A stretch of 64,000 nt of DNA from Gilvimarinus chinensis DSM 19667. GTDB taxonomy: Bacteria; Pseudomonadota; Gammaproteobacteria; Pseudomonadales; Cellvibrionaceae. A program made the position numbers and the translations under genes. Positions 9,556-18,918 of the stretch are shown in pieces (within the stretch, counting starts at the first letter, position 1; each line of letters starts with the position of its first letter). The notes beneath the pieces were generated by a model. That model was not told the origin of the DNA. It saw only the letters and a list, made by a program, of their open reading frames with translations, and searched no databases. The DNA is taken from NCBI RefSeq assembly GCF_000377745.1, contig NZ_KB898706.1, positions 1,144,249-1,208,248 of the forward strand, read 5' to 3'.

Positions 9556-9909
9556 ATGATTAACTCACAGCACGCCCCCTACCTGGAAATCCCTTCGCGT
9601 TCACTGAGCGCAAGCAAGGAATTTTTCACCCGCGTTTTTCACTGGAGTTTTACCGATTATGGCGCCGAGTACTGCGCCTTTGACTCCGGCTTTAACTTGG
9701 GTGGGTTTTACTTATCTGAGACTGTTGCTAGCGGTGCTCAGAGCTCCTGCCTGATCGTGTTTTACAGTCAGAATCTGGCGCAGACAGAAAAAGCCGTGAT
9801 TGCTGCAGGCGGCACGATCTGCGCAGCCACTTTCGCCTTTCCCGGCGGCAGACGCTTCCACTTTACCGAACCTGGAGGCAGCGAATTCGCTGTCTGGTCC
9901 GATCGCTAG
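9556..9909 (+). CDS. VOC (glyoxalase/bleomycin resistance) family protein
   Basis: A 117-residue single-module protein with the vicinal-oxygen-chelate pattern: YLEIPSRSLSASKEFFTRVFHWSF at the N-terminus (beta strand, then helix carrying the FFTRVF segment) and the C-terminal strand pair FHFTEPGGSEFAVWSD. Members bind metals or small molecules as enzymes or resistance proteins, but the substrate cannot be read from sequence. Its start ATG directly follows the terminator of the sortase operon, so it probably has its own promoter inside or beyond that hairpin. It reads into the start region of the next gene. Confidence 0.8.
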   Translation: MINSQHAPYLEIPSRSLSASKEFFTRVFHWSFTDYGAEYCAFDSGFNLGGFYLSETVASGAQSSCLIVFYSQNLAQTEKAVIAAGGTICAATFAFPGGRRFHFTEPGGSEFAVWSDR

Positions 9910-9931
9910 CCTTCACCGTCGCAACAACCGC

Positions 9932-10330
9932 TTGGGCCTGACTTTTGGTCTCGCATTATTGCTGACGTTTTTGGGTTCAGCTTGCCAACAGGCTGATACA
10001 CCAAGTAACTTCGCGGAGCTCTGGCGTAACCAGGCGACAGAAGTTCAAGTGCACGGTAAGGGGAAGGTTACCCACCTTCTGCCCGACGACACCAAAGGCT
10101 CTCGACACCAACGCTTTATTATCCATGTTCGCGACGGCACTTCTTTATTGATTGTGCACAATATCGATATTGCACCGCGTATCGAAAACCTAGCGGTAAC
10201 CGACTCAGTGGAATTCTACGGCGAATACATCTGGAACCCTAAAGGCGGCTTGGTACACTGGACTCACAAGGATCCTCAAGCCCGCCACCCCCACGGCTGG
10301 ATTATTCACGGGGAAAAGAAGTACTGGTAA
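9932..10330 (+). CDS. DUF3465-like exported (lipo)protein
   Basis: The conserved part (HGKGKVTHLLPDDTKGSRHQ, then FIIHVRDG, VEFYGEYIWNPKGGLVHWTH and HPHGWI) resembles the DUF3465 family, whose function is unknown. The N-terminus is a hydrophobic export signal ending in LGSACQQ, so it may be a lipoprotein, although Gly at -3 is not the usual Leu. The frame is open from 9800, overlapping the VOC gene, but that upstream part has no homologous look. The TTG at 9932 gives a normal signal sequence and 132 residues. That start is tentative, because no clear ribosome binding site supports it. Confidence 0.7.
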   Translation: MGLTFGLALLLTFLGSACQQADTPSNFAELWRNQATEVQVHGKGKVTHLLPDDTKGSRHQRFIIHVRDGTSLLIVHNIDIAPRIENLAVTDSVEFYGEYIWNPKGGLVHWTHKDPQARHPHGWIIHGEKKYW

Positions 10331-10459
10331 GCCGGAATTACATCAATTTTGCAAAGCCTACATCAATACTCTTAAATTCGACACCCACTCGGCCAATATC
10401 ACCCGTATTTCGCTGGCACAAAACTTGATTTCTTATCAGAATTTGTGAAGGTGAATTCA

Positions 10460-11548
10460 GTGTCAGCGTTGTCCAAAAACTCAAAACGATTCGTCGCGGC
10501 TACAGCTGTGCTGGGGTTACTACTGGTCGCTTTGTATCTGGCGATACCGGCCGCCGCCAAACACTACCTGAATAACTATGTTCTCAAGGATATGGGCCGC
10601 TATACCGGTACCGTGAAAAGTGTGCGGGTGCGGCTGTTTAAAGGCGCATATCAACTCAATAACTTAAATATTCATTTAAAAGAGAAATCTCCCCAAACGC
10701 CTTTTTACTACAGCGACAGTTTGGACATTAGTGTCAGCTGGTTAGCCCTGCGCCACGGCGAACTGCTGGTGGATGCAGCGTTAAACCAACCACGGTTAAA
10801 CCTTCTGGATACTCGGTCCGATGACAATCAACAAGTCGGTGAGGGAACCAACTGGCTGGCGGTGCTGGAAGAAATTCTACCCACCACGTTAAACCAGTTG
10901 GATATCAACAACGGCACCATTCATTTTGCCAATGAAGAAACAACTCCCAAGGTGGATATTGTACTAAGTGACATTAATGCCACAGTGTCCAACCTGACTA
11001 ACGTCAAAGATCAACGTGGCCGACGAGTGGCCAATGCCAAACTAACAGCGAAATTATTTTCAGAGGTTGCGATTGAGGCCCATGCCGAATTCGATCCCTT
11101 TCAGCACGATGATTTTATGTTCGCTGCCAAAACGGACCCGATTGCGCTGCGCCAGCTGAACGATTTTTCTCAAGCCTATGGCAGTATCGATTTTAAATCC
11201 GGTCAAATAGAGCTCTATACAGAAATTGAAGCCGAAGCCGGCAAGTTGTCCGGTTATATCAAGCCGTTAATGGAAGATGTGAATATCGCCAGCTGGCAAC
11301 AGGACGTTGTCAATCAGGGGGACAACCCGTTCCAACTGACCTGGGAGAGCTTAATGGGTTTTCTCGGCCTGTTGTTCACTAACCTGGAAACGAATAAGCT
11401 CGCCACCGAAATCGAAGTGGAGGGCACCCTGAATGACACTCGGCTAAACTCCTGGCAAGCGGCGTGGGGGATTGTTAAAAACGCGTTCGTCGAAGCGGTA
11501 GAATCGCGCTTTAATCAACTGACGCCGTTAACCGACGACTCAGAGTAA
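10460..11548 (+). CDS. AsmA/DUF748-like envelope protein
   Basis: A protein of about 362 residues with an N-terminal membrane anchor (FVAATAVLGLLLVALYLAIP) followed by a long periplasmic beta-rich region. Segments such as LNNYVLKDMGRYTGTVKSV, LNNLNIHLKEK and LDISVSWLALRHGELLVDA are typical of the AsmA/DUF748 group, which is linked to outer-membrane lipid and protein homeostasis. The GTG at 10460 is chosen because AAGGTG lies 6 bases upstream; GTG codons at 10445 and 10451 are in frame alternatives. Its 3' end overlaps the convergent ATP-grasp gene by 9 bases. The assignment is to a family type, not a function. Confidence 0.65.
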   Translation: MSALSKNSKRFVAATAVLGLLLVALYLAIPAAAKHYLNNYVLKDMGRYTGTVKSVRVRLFKGAYQLNNLNIHLKEKSPQTPFYYSDSLDISVSWLALRHGELLVDAALNQPRLNLLDTRSDDNQQVGEGTNWLAVLEEILPTTLNQLDINNGTIHFANEETTPKVDIVLSDINATVSNLTNVKDQRGRRVANAKLTAKLFSEVAIEAHAEFDPFQHDDFMFAAKTDPIALRQLNDFSQAYGSIDFKSGQIELYTEIEAEAGKLSGYIKPLMEDVNIASWQQDVVNQGDNPFQLTWESLMGFLGLLFTNLETNKLATEIEVEGTLNDTRLNSWQAAWGIVKNAFVEAVESRFNQLTPLTDDSE

Positions 11549-12496
11549 AGTTTTAGCGGCAAACTCCCGCATTACGTAATCCACCCGAGCCTCTGCCGTG
11601 CGATAGTGCTTATCTTTTAATGTTTCGATATGGCGCAAACGCGGCAACAACCCAAAACCGTTAGCCACCTGAATCGCCAACCCCGGGCGCGCATTTAATT
11701 CCAACAATTCAGGGCCGCGGTTGGCATCCAGCACCAGGTCGGCGCCTATATAGCCCAATCCTGTCATGTCATAGCAACGCGATGCCAAGCACAATAAGCC
11801 TCGCCAATCAGGCACTTTGATTTCTTTTAAAGACCGCTTGGTATCCGGATGCTCGTACACGGGTTTGCCAAACTGCACGGCGTTCAGGCAGCGCCCCGTT
11901 GCCAAATCCAAACCAACGCCTACAGCGCCCTGATGCAAATTGGCCTTGCCGTCCGAAGCGTGAGTCGCCAGCCGTAACATAGCCATAACTGGAAAGCCGC
12001 GAAACACCACTACGCGAATATCCGGCACGCCTTCAAAAGAAAAACCATCAAAACAGTCGTCAAATTCGATCAGATCTTCGACGAGCACTTCATCACTGAC
12101 CCCGCCCAAAGAATACAACCCGGCAAGGGTATTACTCATGTGACGGCGAATATCTTCAAGAGTGATTTTTGCACCGCTGGACTTAATAAAATCCGCGCCA
12201 TCGCGTTTCACGATTACCCAAATACCCTTACCGCCAGAACCTTTTGCCGGCTTGATGGCAAATCCAGACAATTTGTCTAATGATTTTTCAATCTGACTGA
12301 TTTCGTGTTGCTCTTTCACCACAAAACGAAGCTGCGGAGTAGCGACCTGATGCTCCTGCGCCAGCAGTTTGGTTTCCAGCTTGTTATCCACCAAAGGGTA
12401 AAGCCGTCGATCGTTATAACGGCCGATAAAATCCCGGTTGCGGCAGTTCATGCCCAACATACCCATGCGCCGCAGCTTAAAAGGGCTGATAAACAT
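11540..12496 (-). CDS. RimK-related ATP-grasp ligase (alpha-L-glutamate ligase-like)
   Basis: A 318-residue ATP-grasp enzyme of the RimK-related glutamate ligase-like family. Visible features are the nucleotide-binding lysine segment AIKPAKGSGGKGIWVI, the acidic loop EDLIEFDD, and the metal-binding end LELNARPGLAIQ. Such enzymes join an amino acid to a carboxylate through an acyl-phosphate; the acceptor here is unknown. It overlaps the stop of the upstream 7TM-transglutaminase gene, and with the retropepsin-like gene forms a tight three-gene operon. The set is known from comparative genomics and predicted to act on peptides in the envelope. Confidence 0.88.
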   Translation of the reverse strand: MFISPFKLRRMGMLGMNCRNRDFIGRYNDRRLYPLVDNKLETKLLAQEHQVATPQLRFVVKEQHEISQIEKSLDKLSGFAIKPAKGSGGKGIWVIVKRDGADFIKSSGAKITLEDIRRHMSNTLAGLYSLGGVSDEVLVEDLIEFDDCFDGFSFEGVPDIRVVVFRGFPVMAMLRLATHASDGKANLHQGAVGVGLDLATGRCLNAVQFGKPVYEHPDTKRSLKEIKVPDWRGLLCLASRCYDMTGLGYIGADLVLDANRGPELLELNARPGLAIQVANGFGLLPRLRHIETLKDKHYRTAEARVDYVMREFAAKTLL

Positions 12497-14013
12497 TAAT
12501 CAAACTGCTCCATGGAACGGAAACGTCGCAACTCTGACAGTTTATAACCCGTGTACTGCCCCATCATTAAAATCAGCGCAAGGATAATTAAATTTAATTC
12601 GGGAAAGTTAAAACTCAAATGGTTTACTACGGTAAGACTCATTAGCAGATAAGCAATTACCGCCACCAACAAACTACCACCGCCCTGAATTAAGACTTCG
12701 TGAGCACCCTCTTCTTCCCACAAAATGCTCATCCGCTCAATGGTCCAAGCAATAATAATCATGGGGAAAAAGGTGACGGTAATACCCGCATTTAAACCCA
12801 TCTGATAACCCACCAGACTCAAAATAGAGATGAGGAAAATTACCAGCACAATCAGCGTGGCTATACGCGCAACCAACAATAGGTTTAGATAAGAAAGGTA
12901 GTTACGCAGTAATAAACCAAAGCCCACGATCAACACAAAACTGATCAAGCCCGGAATGAGTGACGTTTGTAAAAAAGCCAGGGAAATAAGGATTGGCATA
13001 AACGTGCCGGCAGTTCGCAAACCCACCATCACCCGCATAAACACAACCACCAGGGCGCCCAAAGGCAAAAGAAATAGCAGCTTAAACATACTCTGCTCTT
13101 CAATGGGTAAGCTGTATACGCCCAGCATGCTGAAAATATTGTCTTGAAATTGCACCTGCGACAACGCCATTGCCGGTACGGTTTGCTTAATCATTGAAAA
13201 ACTCAAGCGTGAGTTTTGCCCACCAATCACATCCAGCTGGGAATACTCACCTCGTGACCACAGCAGCAAATTTTCGGGTACGCCCTGTTCGCCCGTAGTG
13301 GCGTTTATTAACAACCAGCCCTCTTCGGTGTATAGCTCCACCATAGACGTTAAGTTTTGGCGCCGACGAGCATCCTCTAAATACAAACCAAGCGCGGTGC
13401 GGGCCGCAACACCGGCTTGATTGAGTAGTTTCACCAAAAGCTGTGAGCGCTGAGGTTCTGCAACCAATAACAGTTGCGCATTTTGATCGGGCGAGTTTGG
13501 ACTCAGTAATTTAATAAGCTCACGGGCGGTACTTGCAGGTGTAGTCGAGCGAGATAGCGCACCTCGCAGCAATTCACGAGCGGCGGTAGCCTCGGGCTCA
13601 TCCCAAAAAACCTCCGCTACCTGTGGCGGCTCGGCCTCTATAGCTGAGCTATTTTGACTCACAGGTAAATACTGCGCGTTGTAGTAAAGAGTTTGTGGAC
13701 CTGCGACTTGACGGCGAGTCCATTCCGCGCGGCGGTTTTGGTTATCGTCCAATACCGCAAAACCATACCCGGGTGAGGCCGCTTGTTCGCGGATCAAACG
13801 GAAGCCAGGGGGCGCATCGGGTAAGTCTAATCGCACCGTGGTTTGTCCACCGGTGGCGACAAAATCTATACGCGCCTCAATCAACCAGACGGGCTTTTGT
13901 TCACCCGGTAAAAAAGGCACTTCTGTGGTCGTGTGCCTTAGCCACGCCGTAATCAGGCCAGCGATAATAAGCCCCATCACCATTGCATAAAACGGGATGC
14001 GCTGCATTTTCAT
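12496..14013 (-). CDS. Inactive transglutaminase fused to 7 TM helices (UUP1 type)
   Basis: A 505-residue inner-membrane protein. After an N-terminal anchor (FYAMVMGLIIAGLITAW) there is a periplasmic transglutaminase-like domain (about residues 40-290; LLNQAGVAARTALGLYLED resembles the core fold but lacks an obvious catalytic Cys). A C-terminal seven-helix bundle starts near residue 310 (FLLPLGALVVVFMRVMVGL). The architecture matches the inactive-transglutaminase/7TM family. It sits between an ATP-grasp ligase and a retropepsin-like protein with stop-start overlaps on both sides (1 and 4 bases), which implies translational coupling and joint function. Confidence 0.88.
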   Translation of the reverse strand: MKMQRIPFYAMVMGLIIAGLITAWLRHTTTEVPFLPGEQKPVWLIEARIDFVATGGQTTVRLDLPDAPPGFRLIREQAASPGYGFAVLDDNQNRRAEWTRRQVAGPQTLYYNAQYLPVSQNSSAIEAEPPQVAEVFWDEPEATAARELLRGALSRSTTPASTARELIKLLSPNSPDQNAQLLLVAEPQRSQLLVKLLNQAGVAARTALGLYLEDARRRQNLTSMVELYTEEGWLLINATTGEQGVPENLLLWSRGEYSQLDVIGGQNSRLSFSMIKQTVPAMALSQVQFQDNIFSMLGVYSLPIEEQSMFKLLFLLPLGALVVVFMRVMVGLRTAGTFMPILISLAFLQTSLIPGLISFVLIVGFGLLLRNYLSYLNLLLVARIATLIVLVIFLISILSLVGYQMGLNAGITVTFFPMIIIAWTIERMSILWEEEGAHEVLIQGGGSLLVAVIAYLLMSLTVVNHLSFNFPELNLIILALILMMGQYTGYKLSELRRFRSMEQFD

Positions 14014-14750
14014 TGGGCGGCCTCTTCAAGTTCGGGCAAAGGTGCAATATTGTCTCGGCTCACATCCACAACCATCACGTCCCGCAACACTAGTCGTCCC
14101 AGTCGCAACTCCTGAGTATCGGTTTTTCGGTCCGTCAAAATAAACTCGCCGTGCTGAGTAATGCTTCCGAGAGTGAAACGCAAGCGCACCACGGGTCGCT
14201 GCTTATCACTGCCATTTAAACTCGCTTGTCGTACTACTTTTCGCTCTACTTGCTGCTCTTTGCCGCTGTCGGCAACAAACAAAAACCGCACCCAGGCTTC
14301 GCCATTGCGCTCAAAGGGTTGCAGGTCACGGACAGGTAAAACAGCCGTGGCAATACCGGTATCGATTCGTCCACGGGTTTCAATGCTCAGGTCCTCAAAC
14401 CGCAATTGTTCTACCGCACCGACGATTTGCTTATCCGATTGCTCTATCGCTGTAACAGCGGGCTGCGATGGTTTCTCCTGAGGAAGGTAAACCGCGTCTG
14501 GGCATTGCGCAGCTATAGGTTTAAGGGTTTGTATTTGCTCGCGAGTCGCATCAAGATCGGTTTGCAGTTGCTGCATACCCGATGCTAATTCTTGCTGCTG
14601 CAGTAAAAGTTGCTGATGATTGTGATCAGAAACCATGGCACATTGATTGACAGAATCGAGATCGGTCGTCTTTACCAATCGATAATGATTAGTACAACCT
14701 GTCATTAACACCATCAAAGCCGCTGCGATCAGCCGCTTATAAACTGACAT
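14010..14750 (-). CDS. Retropepsin-like (ATP-dependent Zn protease family) lipoprotein
   Basis: A 246-residue lipoprotein with lipobox LMTGC near residue 19, a short coiled-coil-like stretch rich in Gln (QQLLLQQQELASGMQQL), and a C-terminal domain of the RimB-type retropepsin family. The catalytic Asp is in GRIDTGIATAVLPV (the family DTG signature), and the second conserved part is LRLGRLVLRDVMVVD. The ATG at 14750 is preferred over 14777 because GAGGTG lies just upstream of it. It is the first gene of a three-gene operon and overlaps the next gene by 4 bases. A tethered peptidase acting on the product of the ATP-grasp ligase is a reasonable inference. Confidence 0.82.
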   Translation of the reverse strand: MSVYKRLIAAALMVLMTGCTNHYRLVKTTDLDSVNQCAMVSDHNHQQLLLQQQELASGMQQLQTDLDATREQIQTLKPIAAQCPDAVYLPQEKPSQPAVTAIEQSDKQIVGAVEQLRFEDLSIETRGRIDTGIATAVLPVRDLQPFERNGEAWVRFLFVADSGKEQQVERKVVRQASLNGSDKQRPVVRLRFTLGSITQHGEFILTDRKTDTQELRLGRLVLRDVMVVDVSRDNIAPLPELEEAAQ

Positions 14751-14797
14751 TTTTTTCACCTCTAATTTTGTTGTCATTCAATATTTTCGACCGCATT

Positions 14798-15667
14798 TCA
14801 GTAAGGCTCGCCCGCTGATCGACTTTTAAAACGCTTGTACTCCCATTGATATTGCGTAGGTGCTTGGCGTACCGCCTGTTCCACAGACAAGTTCAGACCT
14901 TTTACTCCTCGCTCTGCCTCCTCTGCGTAAATGTCACTGTCGCAAGCGCTAAACACCACTTTAAAACCGCCTGGCACTCGCAGGGCATAACACATTAAAA
15001 CCTCACACTCGGTGCTGCGTATAAGACTGTGTACCAAGGTCATGGTCAGCGCCGACTCACCAAAAAACGGCACCTCAAGACCGCCATTACCTGGGTCGGG
15101 AACCTGATCTGGCAATATGCCTACCATTTCCCCCTTACGTAACGCCTTAATAAGAGAAGCCACACCCCGGCGGTTAGTGGGAGCAAGCTCAAGGTGCGCC
15201 CGCTTGCGGGCCTGGCAGATGTACTCATCCAACGCCGAGTCGCCAGGTGGTTGGTATAGAATGGTCATTTTCCCGTGCAGAGCAATGATACAGGGCAGCA
15301 CTTCCCAGTCGCCCAAATGCGGAGTCAGCATGATGACCCCTTTGCCTCGCTCAATTGAACGCCGCAAAAGCTCTGTACCCTCGTACTCCACCACTTTTTG
15401 CCGCAACCAGCTGTCGCGACGACGCCAGATCACGGGTATTTCTGCACCGGCTTTGCCCGTTTCGATCAGACTTTTTTGTGCCAGAGAGCGCAACTCAGCT
15501 TCTGGCATGTCGCGAAAACACAAGCGCAGATTAGTTTGTGTCACTCGTCGGGCTCTGGAGTTAGTGACCCAAAGCATCCAGCCAATCAAAGCACCCAGGC
15601 TACGGGCAAGCCATAAAGGCAGGCAACCTATGCCCTTAACCAGCGCCAGCACTACACGTTGTTTCAA
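14798..15667 (-). CDS. Lipid A biosynthesis-type acyltransferase (LpxL/HtrB family)
   Basis: A 289-residue membrane-associated acyltransferase. It has an N-terminal hydrophobic anchor (VLALVKGIGCLPLWLARSLG), the active-site segment TPHLGDWEVLP carrying the HX4D/E-type His, and the later block GILPDQVPDPGNGG, which is characteristic of the late lipid A acyltransferases. PA0011 occupies the equivalent position in Pseudomonas. It is divergent from glyQ across a 212-base gap. Which acyl chain it adds cannot be told from sequence. Confidence 0.88.
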   Translation of the reverse strand: MKQRVVLALVKGIGCLPLWLARSLGALIGWMLWVTNSRARRVTQTNLRLCFRDMPEAELRSLAQKSLIETGKAGAEIPVIWRRRDSWLRQKVVEYEGTELLRRSIERGKGVIMLTPHLGDWEVLPCIIALHGKMTILYQPPGDSALDEYICQARKRAHLELAPTNRRGVASLIKALRKGEMVGILPDQVPDPGNGGLEVPFFGESALTMTLVHSLIRSTECEVLMCYALRVPGGFKVVFSACDSDIYAEEAERGVKGLNLSVEQAVRQAPTQYQWEYKRFKSRSAGEPY

Positions 15668-15804
15668 GGAAAGCTCCTGCCCAGATATAAAAGAGGGTGA
15701 AGCTTACCGGAATTTTTGTGCCAGCGAAAAGCACATCGCCACAGTTTGGCGTTAAATCCCCACCAGTTTGTACCAGTGCCATACCAATAGCCCTGTTGTG
15801 ACGC

Positions 15805-15810
15805 TATAAT
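15805..15810 (+). promoter_or_regulatory. Consensus -10 hexamer upstream of glyQ
   Basis: TATAAT lies 70 bases before the glyQ start in the divergent gap. No convincing -35 hexamer is seen at the right spacing, so the call is tentative. Confidence 0.35.
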
Positions 15811-15879
15811 TCGCCCCTTCGATTTACGCGGGCCGCCACAAGCCCGATCATATTTTGCACACACCGGAGGCCTTACCCT

Positions 15880-16827
15880 GTGTCTGATAGACCCAAAGCC
15901 GATGTAAGCACGTTTCAAGGGCTGGTTCTCGCCCTGCAGGAATACTGGGCCCGCCAGGGCTGCGTGATTCTGCAACCACTGGATATGGAAGTGGGCGCGG
16001 GCACCTTTCACCCGGCTACCTTCCTGCGCGCCATCGGCCCCGAGACCTGGAACAGCGCTTATGTGCAACCCTGCCGCCGCCCCACCGACGGTCGCTATGG
16101 CGAAAACCCCAACCGTCTGCAGCATTACTATCAATTTCAGGTGGTATTAAAACCCTCGCCGGATAATATCCAAGAGCTGTACTTGGGTTCGCTGCGCGAG
16201 CTGGGTATCGACACCAGTATTCATGACATCCGTTTTGTGGAAGACAACTGGGAGTCCCCCACCCTGGGTGCCTGGGGCCTGGGTTGGGAAGTCTGGCTGA
16301 ACGGCATGGAAGTGACCCAGTTCACCTACTTTCAGCAAGTGGGGGGACTTGAGTGCTACCCGGTCACGGGCGAGATCACCTACGGGCTTGAGCGTATCGC
16401 AATGTACCTGCAGGGCGTTGACTCTATTTTCGATTTGGTCTGGACCATCAGCCCCACTGGCGACAAAGTGACCTACGGGGATGTGTTCCACCAGAACGAA
16501 GTGGAAATGTCCCACTACAACTTTGAACAGGCGGATGTGGATTTTCTGTTCCAGACCTTCGATGTCTGCGAGCGCGAAAGCCAGCGTCTGGTCGAGGCCA
16601 ACCTGCCTCTGCCCGCCTATGAAATGGTGATGAAGGCCTCCCACGCCTTTAACCTGTTGGATGCCCGCCACGCCATCTCGGTCACAGAGCGCCAGCGGTT
16701 TATTCTGCGTGTGCGCACCCTGGCCCGCGCCGTAGCACAGGCTTACTTTGATACCCGTAAATCTCTGGGCTTCCCTCTGGCTGAGGAATCGCTGCGCCAG
16801 GAAGTTTTAGCCGCGGAGGAGCAATAA
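15880..16827 (+). CDS. glyQ: Glycyl-tRNA synthetase alpha subunit
   Basis: Catalytic subunit of the bacterial alpha2beta2 glycyl-tRNA synthetase. The 315-residue length is standard. Class II synthetase motifs include [19 protein letters not shown] and the segment [20 protein letters not shown], with [20 protein letters not shown] further on. The start is GTG, preceded by GGAGG within 10 bases. glyS begins 3 bases after its stop codon, so the two subunits are co-translated. Confidence 0.98.
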   Translation: MSDRPKADVSTFQGLVLALQEYWARQGCVILQPLDMEVGAGTFHPATFLRAIGPETWNSAYVQPCRRPTDGRYGENPNRLQHYYQFQVVLKPSPDNIQELYLGSLRELGIDTSIHDIRFVEDNWESPTLGAWGLGWEVWLNGMEVTQFTYFQQVGGLECYPVTGEITYGLERIAMYLQGVDSIFDLVWTISPTGDKVTYGDVFHQNEVEMSHYNFEQADVDFLFQTFDVCERESQRLVEANLPLPAYEMVMKASHAFNLLDARHAISVTERQRFILRVRTLARAVAQAYFDTRKSLGFPLAEESLRQEVLAAEEQ

Positions 16828-16830
16828 CAC

Positions 16831-18909
16831 ATGTCTGCCGATTTTCTGTTTGAACTGGGCACCGAAGAGCTTCCCCCCGTCGCCCTTAAATCCCTTAGCG
16901 CTGCGCTGCAGTCGGGTGTAGAAGAAGGTCTTAAAAAAGCCGGGCTGAATTACACCGCCATCCAAAGCTACTGCGCGCCGCGCCGCCTGGCCTTTTTAAT
17001 TAAAAGCCTGGAAGCAGCCACCCCGGTCAAAGAAGTGACCGTGTGGGGCCCGCCGGCCAAAATCGCATTTGATGCTGAAGGTAAACCCAGCAAAGCTGCC
17101 GAAGCTTTTGCCTCCAAAAACGGTTTAAGCGTCGATCAGCTCACCACGGAAAACGATGGCAAGGCCGACAAGTTAGTCGCACGCCAACAGGCCGGCGGCG
17201 AACAAGCCACAGATTTAATCGCCGCAATTATCAGCGACTCATTAGCCAAACTGCCCATCCCCAAGCGTATGCGCTGGGGCGCCTCACGCACGGAATTTGT
17301 TCGCCCGGTGCACTGGGTGGTCATGCTGTATGGCTCAGAGGTGGTTGAAGGCGAAATTTTGGGTGTCAGCTCGGGCCGCAACTCCCGCGGTCACCGCTTC
17401 CATCACAATGAAGAAATTTCTCTGGCTAACGCCTGCGATTACGCGGAAGCATTGCGTCAGGCCTATGTGCTGGTGGATCGCGCCGAGCGTCAAGCGCTGA
17501 TTATTGAACAAGTTAACCGCGAAGCTTCCGCTATTAACGGCACCGCCGTGATCGATGAAGACCTGCTGGACGAAGTGACCGCACTGGTGGAGTGGCCAGT
17601 GGCCCTCACGGGTAAATTTGAAGAGCGCTTCTTGCAGGTACCCGCCGAGGCGTTGATCTCGTCCATGGCGGAACATCAAAAGTATTTTCACGTTGTGGAC
17701 AGCGAAGGCAACCTCAAGCCCAACTTTATTACCCTGGCCAATATTGAATCGAAAGATCCGGCGCAGGTGATAGATGGCAACGAACGGGTGATTCGCCCAC
17801 GCTTATCCGACGCGGCCTTTTTCTTTGAGACCGACAAAAAGCACACCCTGGAAAGCCAGCGTGAGCGCTTAAAAAACATTGTCTTCCAAGCCAAGCTTGG
17901 CAGCATTTTTGATAAAACCGAACGTATCGCGCAGCTGGCTTCCAGGATCGCCGAACAACTTGGTGGCGATGCCAGCAAGGCGCGCCGCGCCGGCGAGTTG
18001 TCCAAGGCGGATCTGGTCACCGAGATGGTGCTGGAATTCGACAAAATGCAGGGCATTGCGGGCTACTACTACGCCATCAACGACGGTGAAGACGCCGAAG
18101 TGGCTCAGGCATTAACCGAGCAGTACTTACCTAAGTTTGCTGGCGACAAATTACCGCAAACACAAACCGGCACCCTCATCGCCCTCGCCGATCGTTTGGA
18201 TACCATTAGCGGTATTTTTGGGATCGGGCAAAAGCCCACCGGCTCTAAAGATCCCTTCGGCCTGCGCCGTGCCAGCCTGGGCGCGCTGCGCCTGATGGTT
18301 GAGCAAGACATTAACCTTGATTTGCGCGCATTACTGGAAGCCGCCGTAGCGGCCCACGGTAGCAACATCAAAGATCCGGCAGCCACCGTCGATGACGCTC
18401 TGTCCTATATGCTGGAGCGTTTTCGCGCTTGGTACGAAGAAGACGCCATCGCTACCGAAGTGTATCTGGCCGTGGCCGCCAAAGAACTGTCCCACCCGCT
18501 GGATATTAACGCTCGCGTGCTGGCCGTTGACGCCTTCGCCCAGATGAATGAAGCGCAAGCGCTGGCCGCCGCCAATAAGCGCGTTTCAAATATTCTGGGT
18601 AAACTCGACAGCGCACCCGGCGAGCAGGTCAATGATGCTTTGCTGAGTGAAGCTGCCGAGCAGCAATTGGCCGAAGCCGTAGCCCACAAAGCCGAGAGCG
18701 TTGCGCCTTTGTTTGCCGAGCGCCGTTACGCCGATGCCCTGGCAGAGTTGGCCAGCCTGCGTGAGCCAGTGGATACCTTTTTCGATCAGGTGATGGTGAT
18801 GGCCGATGACGAAGCGCTGAAGAACAACCGCCTGGCACTGCTGGCCAAACTGCGCGGCTTGTTTTTACAGGTGGCCGACATTTCCTTATTGGCACCCGCC
18901 AAAGGCTAA
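16831..18909 (+). CDS. glyS: Glycyl-tRNA synthetase beta subunit
   Basis: Partner subunit that binds tRNA(Gly) and is required for activity of the heterotetramer. The 692-residue protein begins with the family start FLFELGTEELPP and contains the HD-like region (ADLVTEMVLEFDKMQGIAG) and KPTGSKDPFGLRR typical of bacterial GlyS. The C-terminal anticodon-binding domain ends at 692. It is followed 9 bases later by gmhB, an arrangement kept in Pseudomonas. Confidence 0.98.
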   Translation: MSADFLFELGTEELPPVALKSLSAALQSGVEEGLKKAGLNYTAIQSYCAPRRLAFLIKSLEAATPVKEVTVWGPPAKIAFDAEGKPSKAAEAFASKNGLSVDQLTTENDGKADKLVARQQAGGEQATDLIAAIISDSLAKLPIPKRMRWGASRTEFVRPVHWVVMLYGSEVVEGEILGVSSGRNSRGHRFHHNEEISLANACDYAEALRQAYVLVDRAERQALIIEQVNREASAINGTAVIDEDLLDEVTALVEWPVALTGKFEERFLQVPAEALISSMAEHQKYFHVVDSEGNLKPNFITLANIESKDPAQVIDGNERVIRPRLSDAAFFFETDKKHTLESQRERLKNIVFQAKLGSIFDKTERIAQLASRIAEQLGGDASKARRAGELSKADLVTEMVLEFDKMQGIAGYYYAINDGEDAEVAQALTEQYLPKFAGDKLPQTQTGTLIALADRLDTISGIFGIGQKPTGSKDPFGLRRASLGALRLMVEQDINLDLRALLEAAVAAHGSNIKDPAATVDDALSYMLERFRAWYEEDAIATEVYLAVAAKELSHPLDINARVLAVDAFAQMNEAQALAAANKRVSNILGKLDSAPGEQVNDALLSEAAEQQLAEAVAHKAESVAPLFAERRYADALAELASLREPVDTFFDQVMVMADDEALKNNRLALLAKLRGLFLQVADISLLAPAKG

Positions 18910-18918
18910 GGGCATTTT

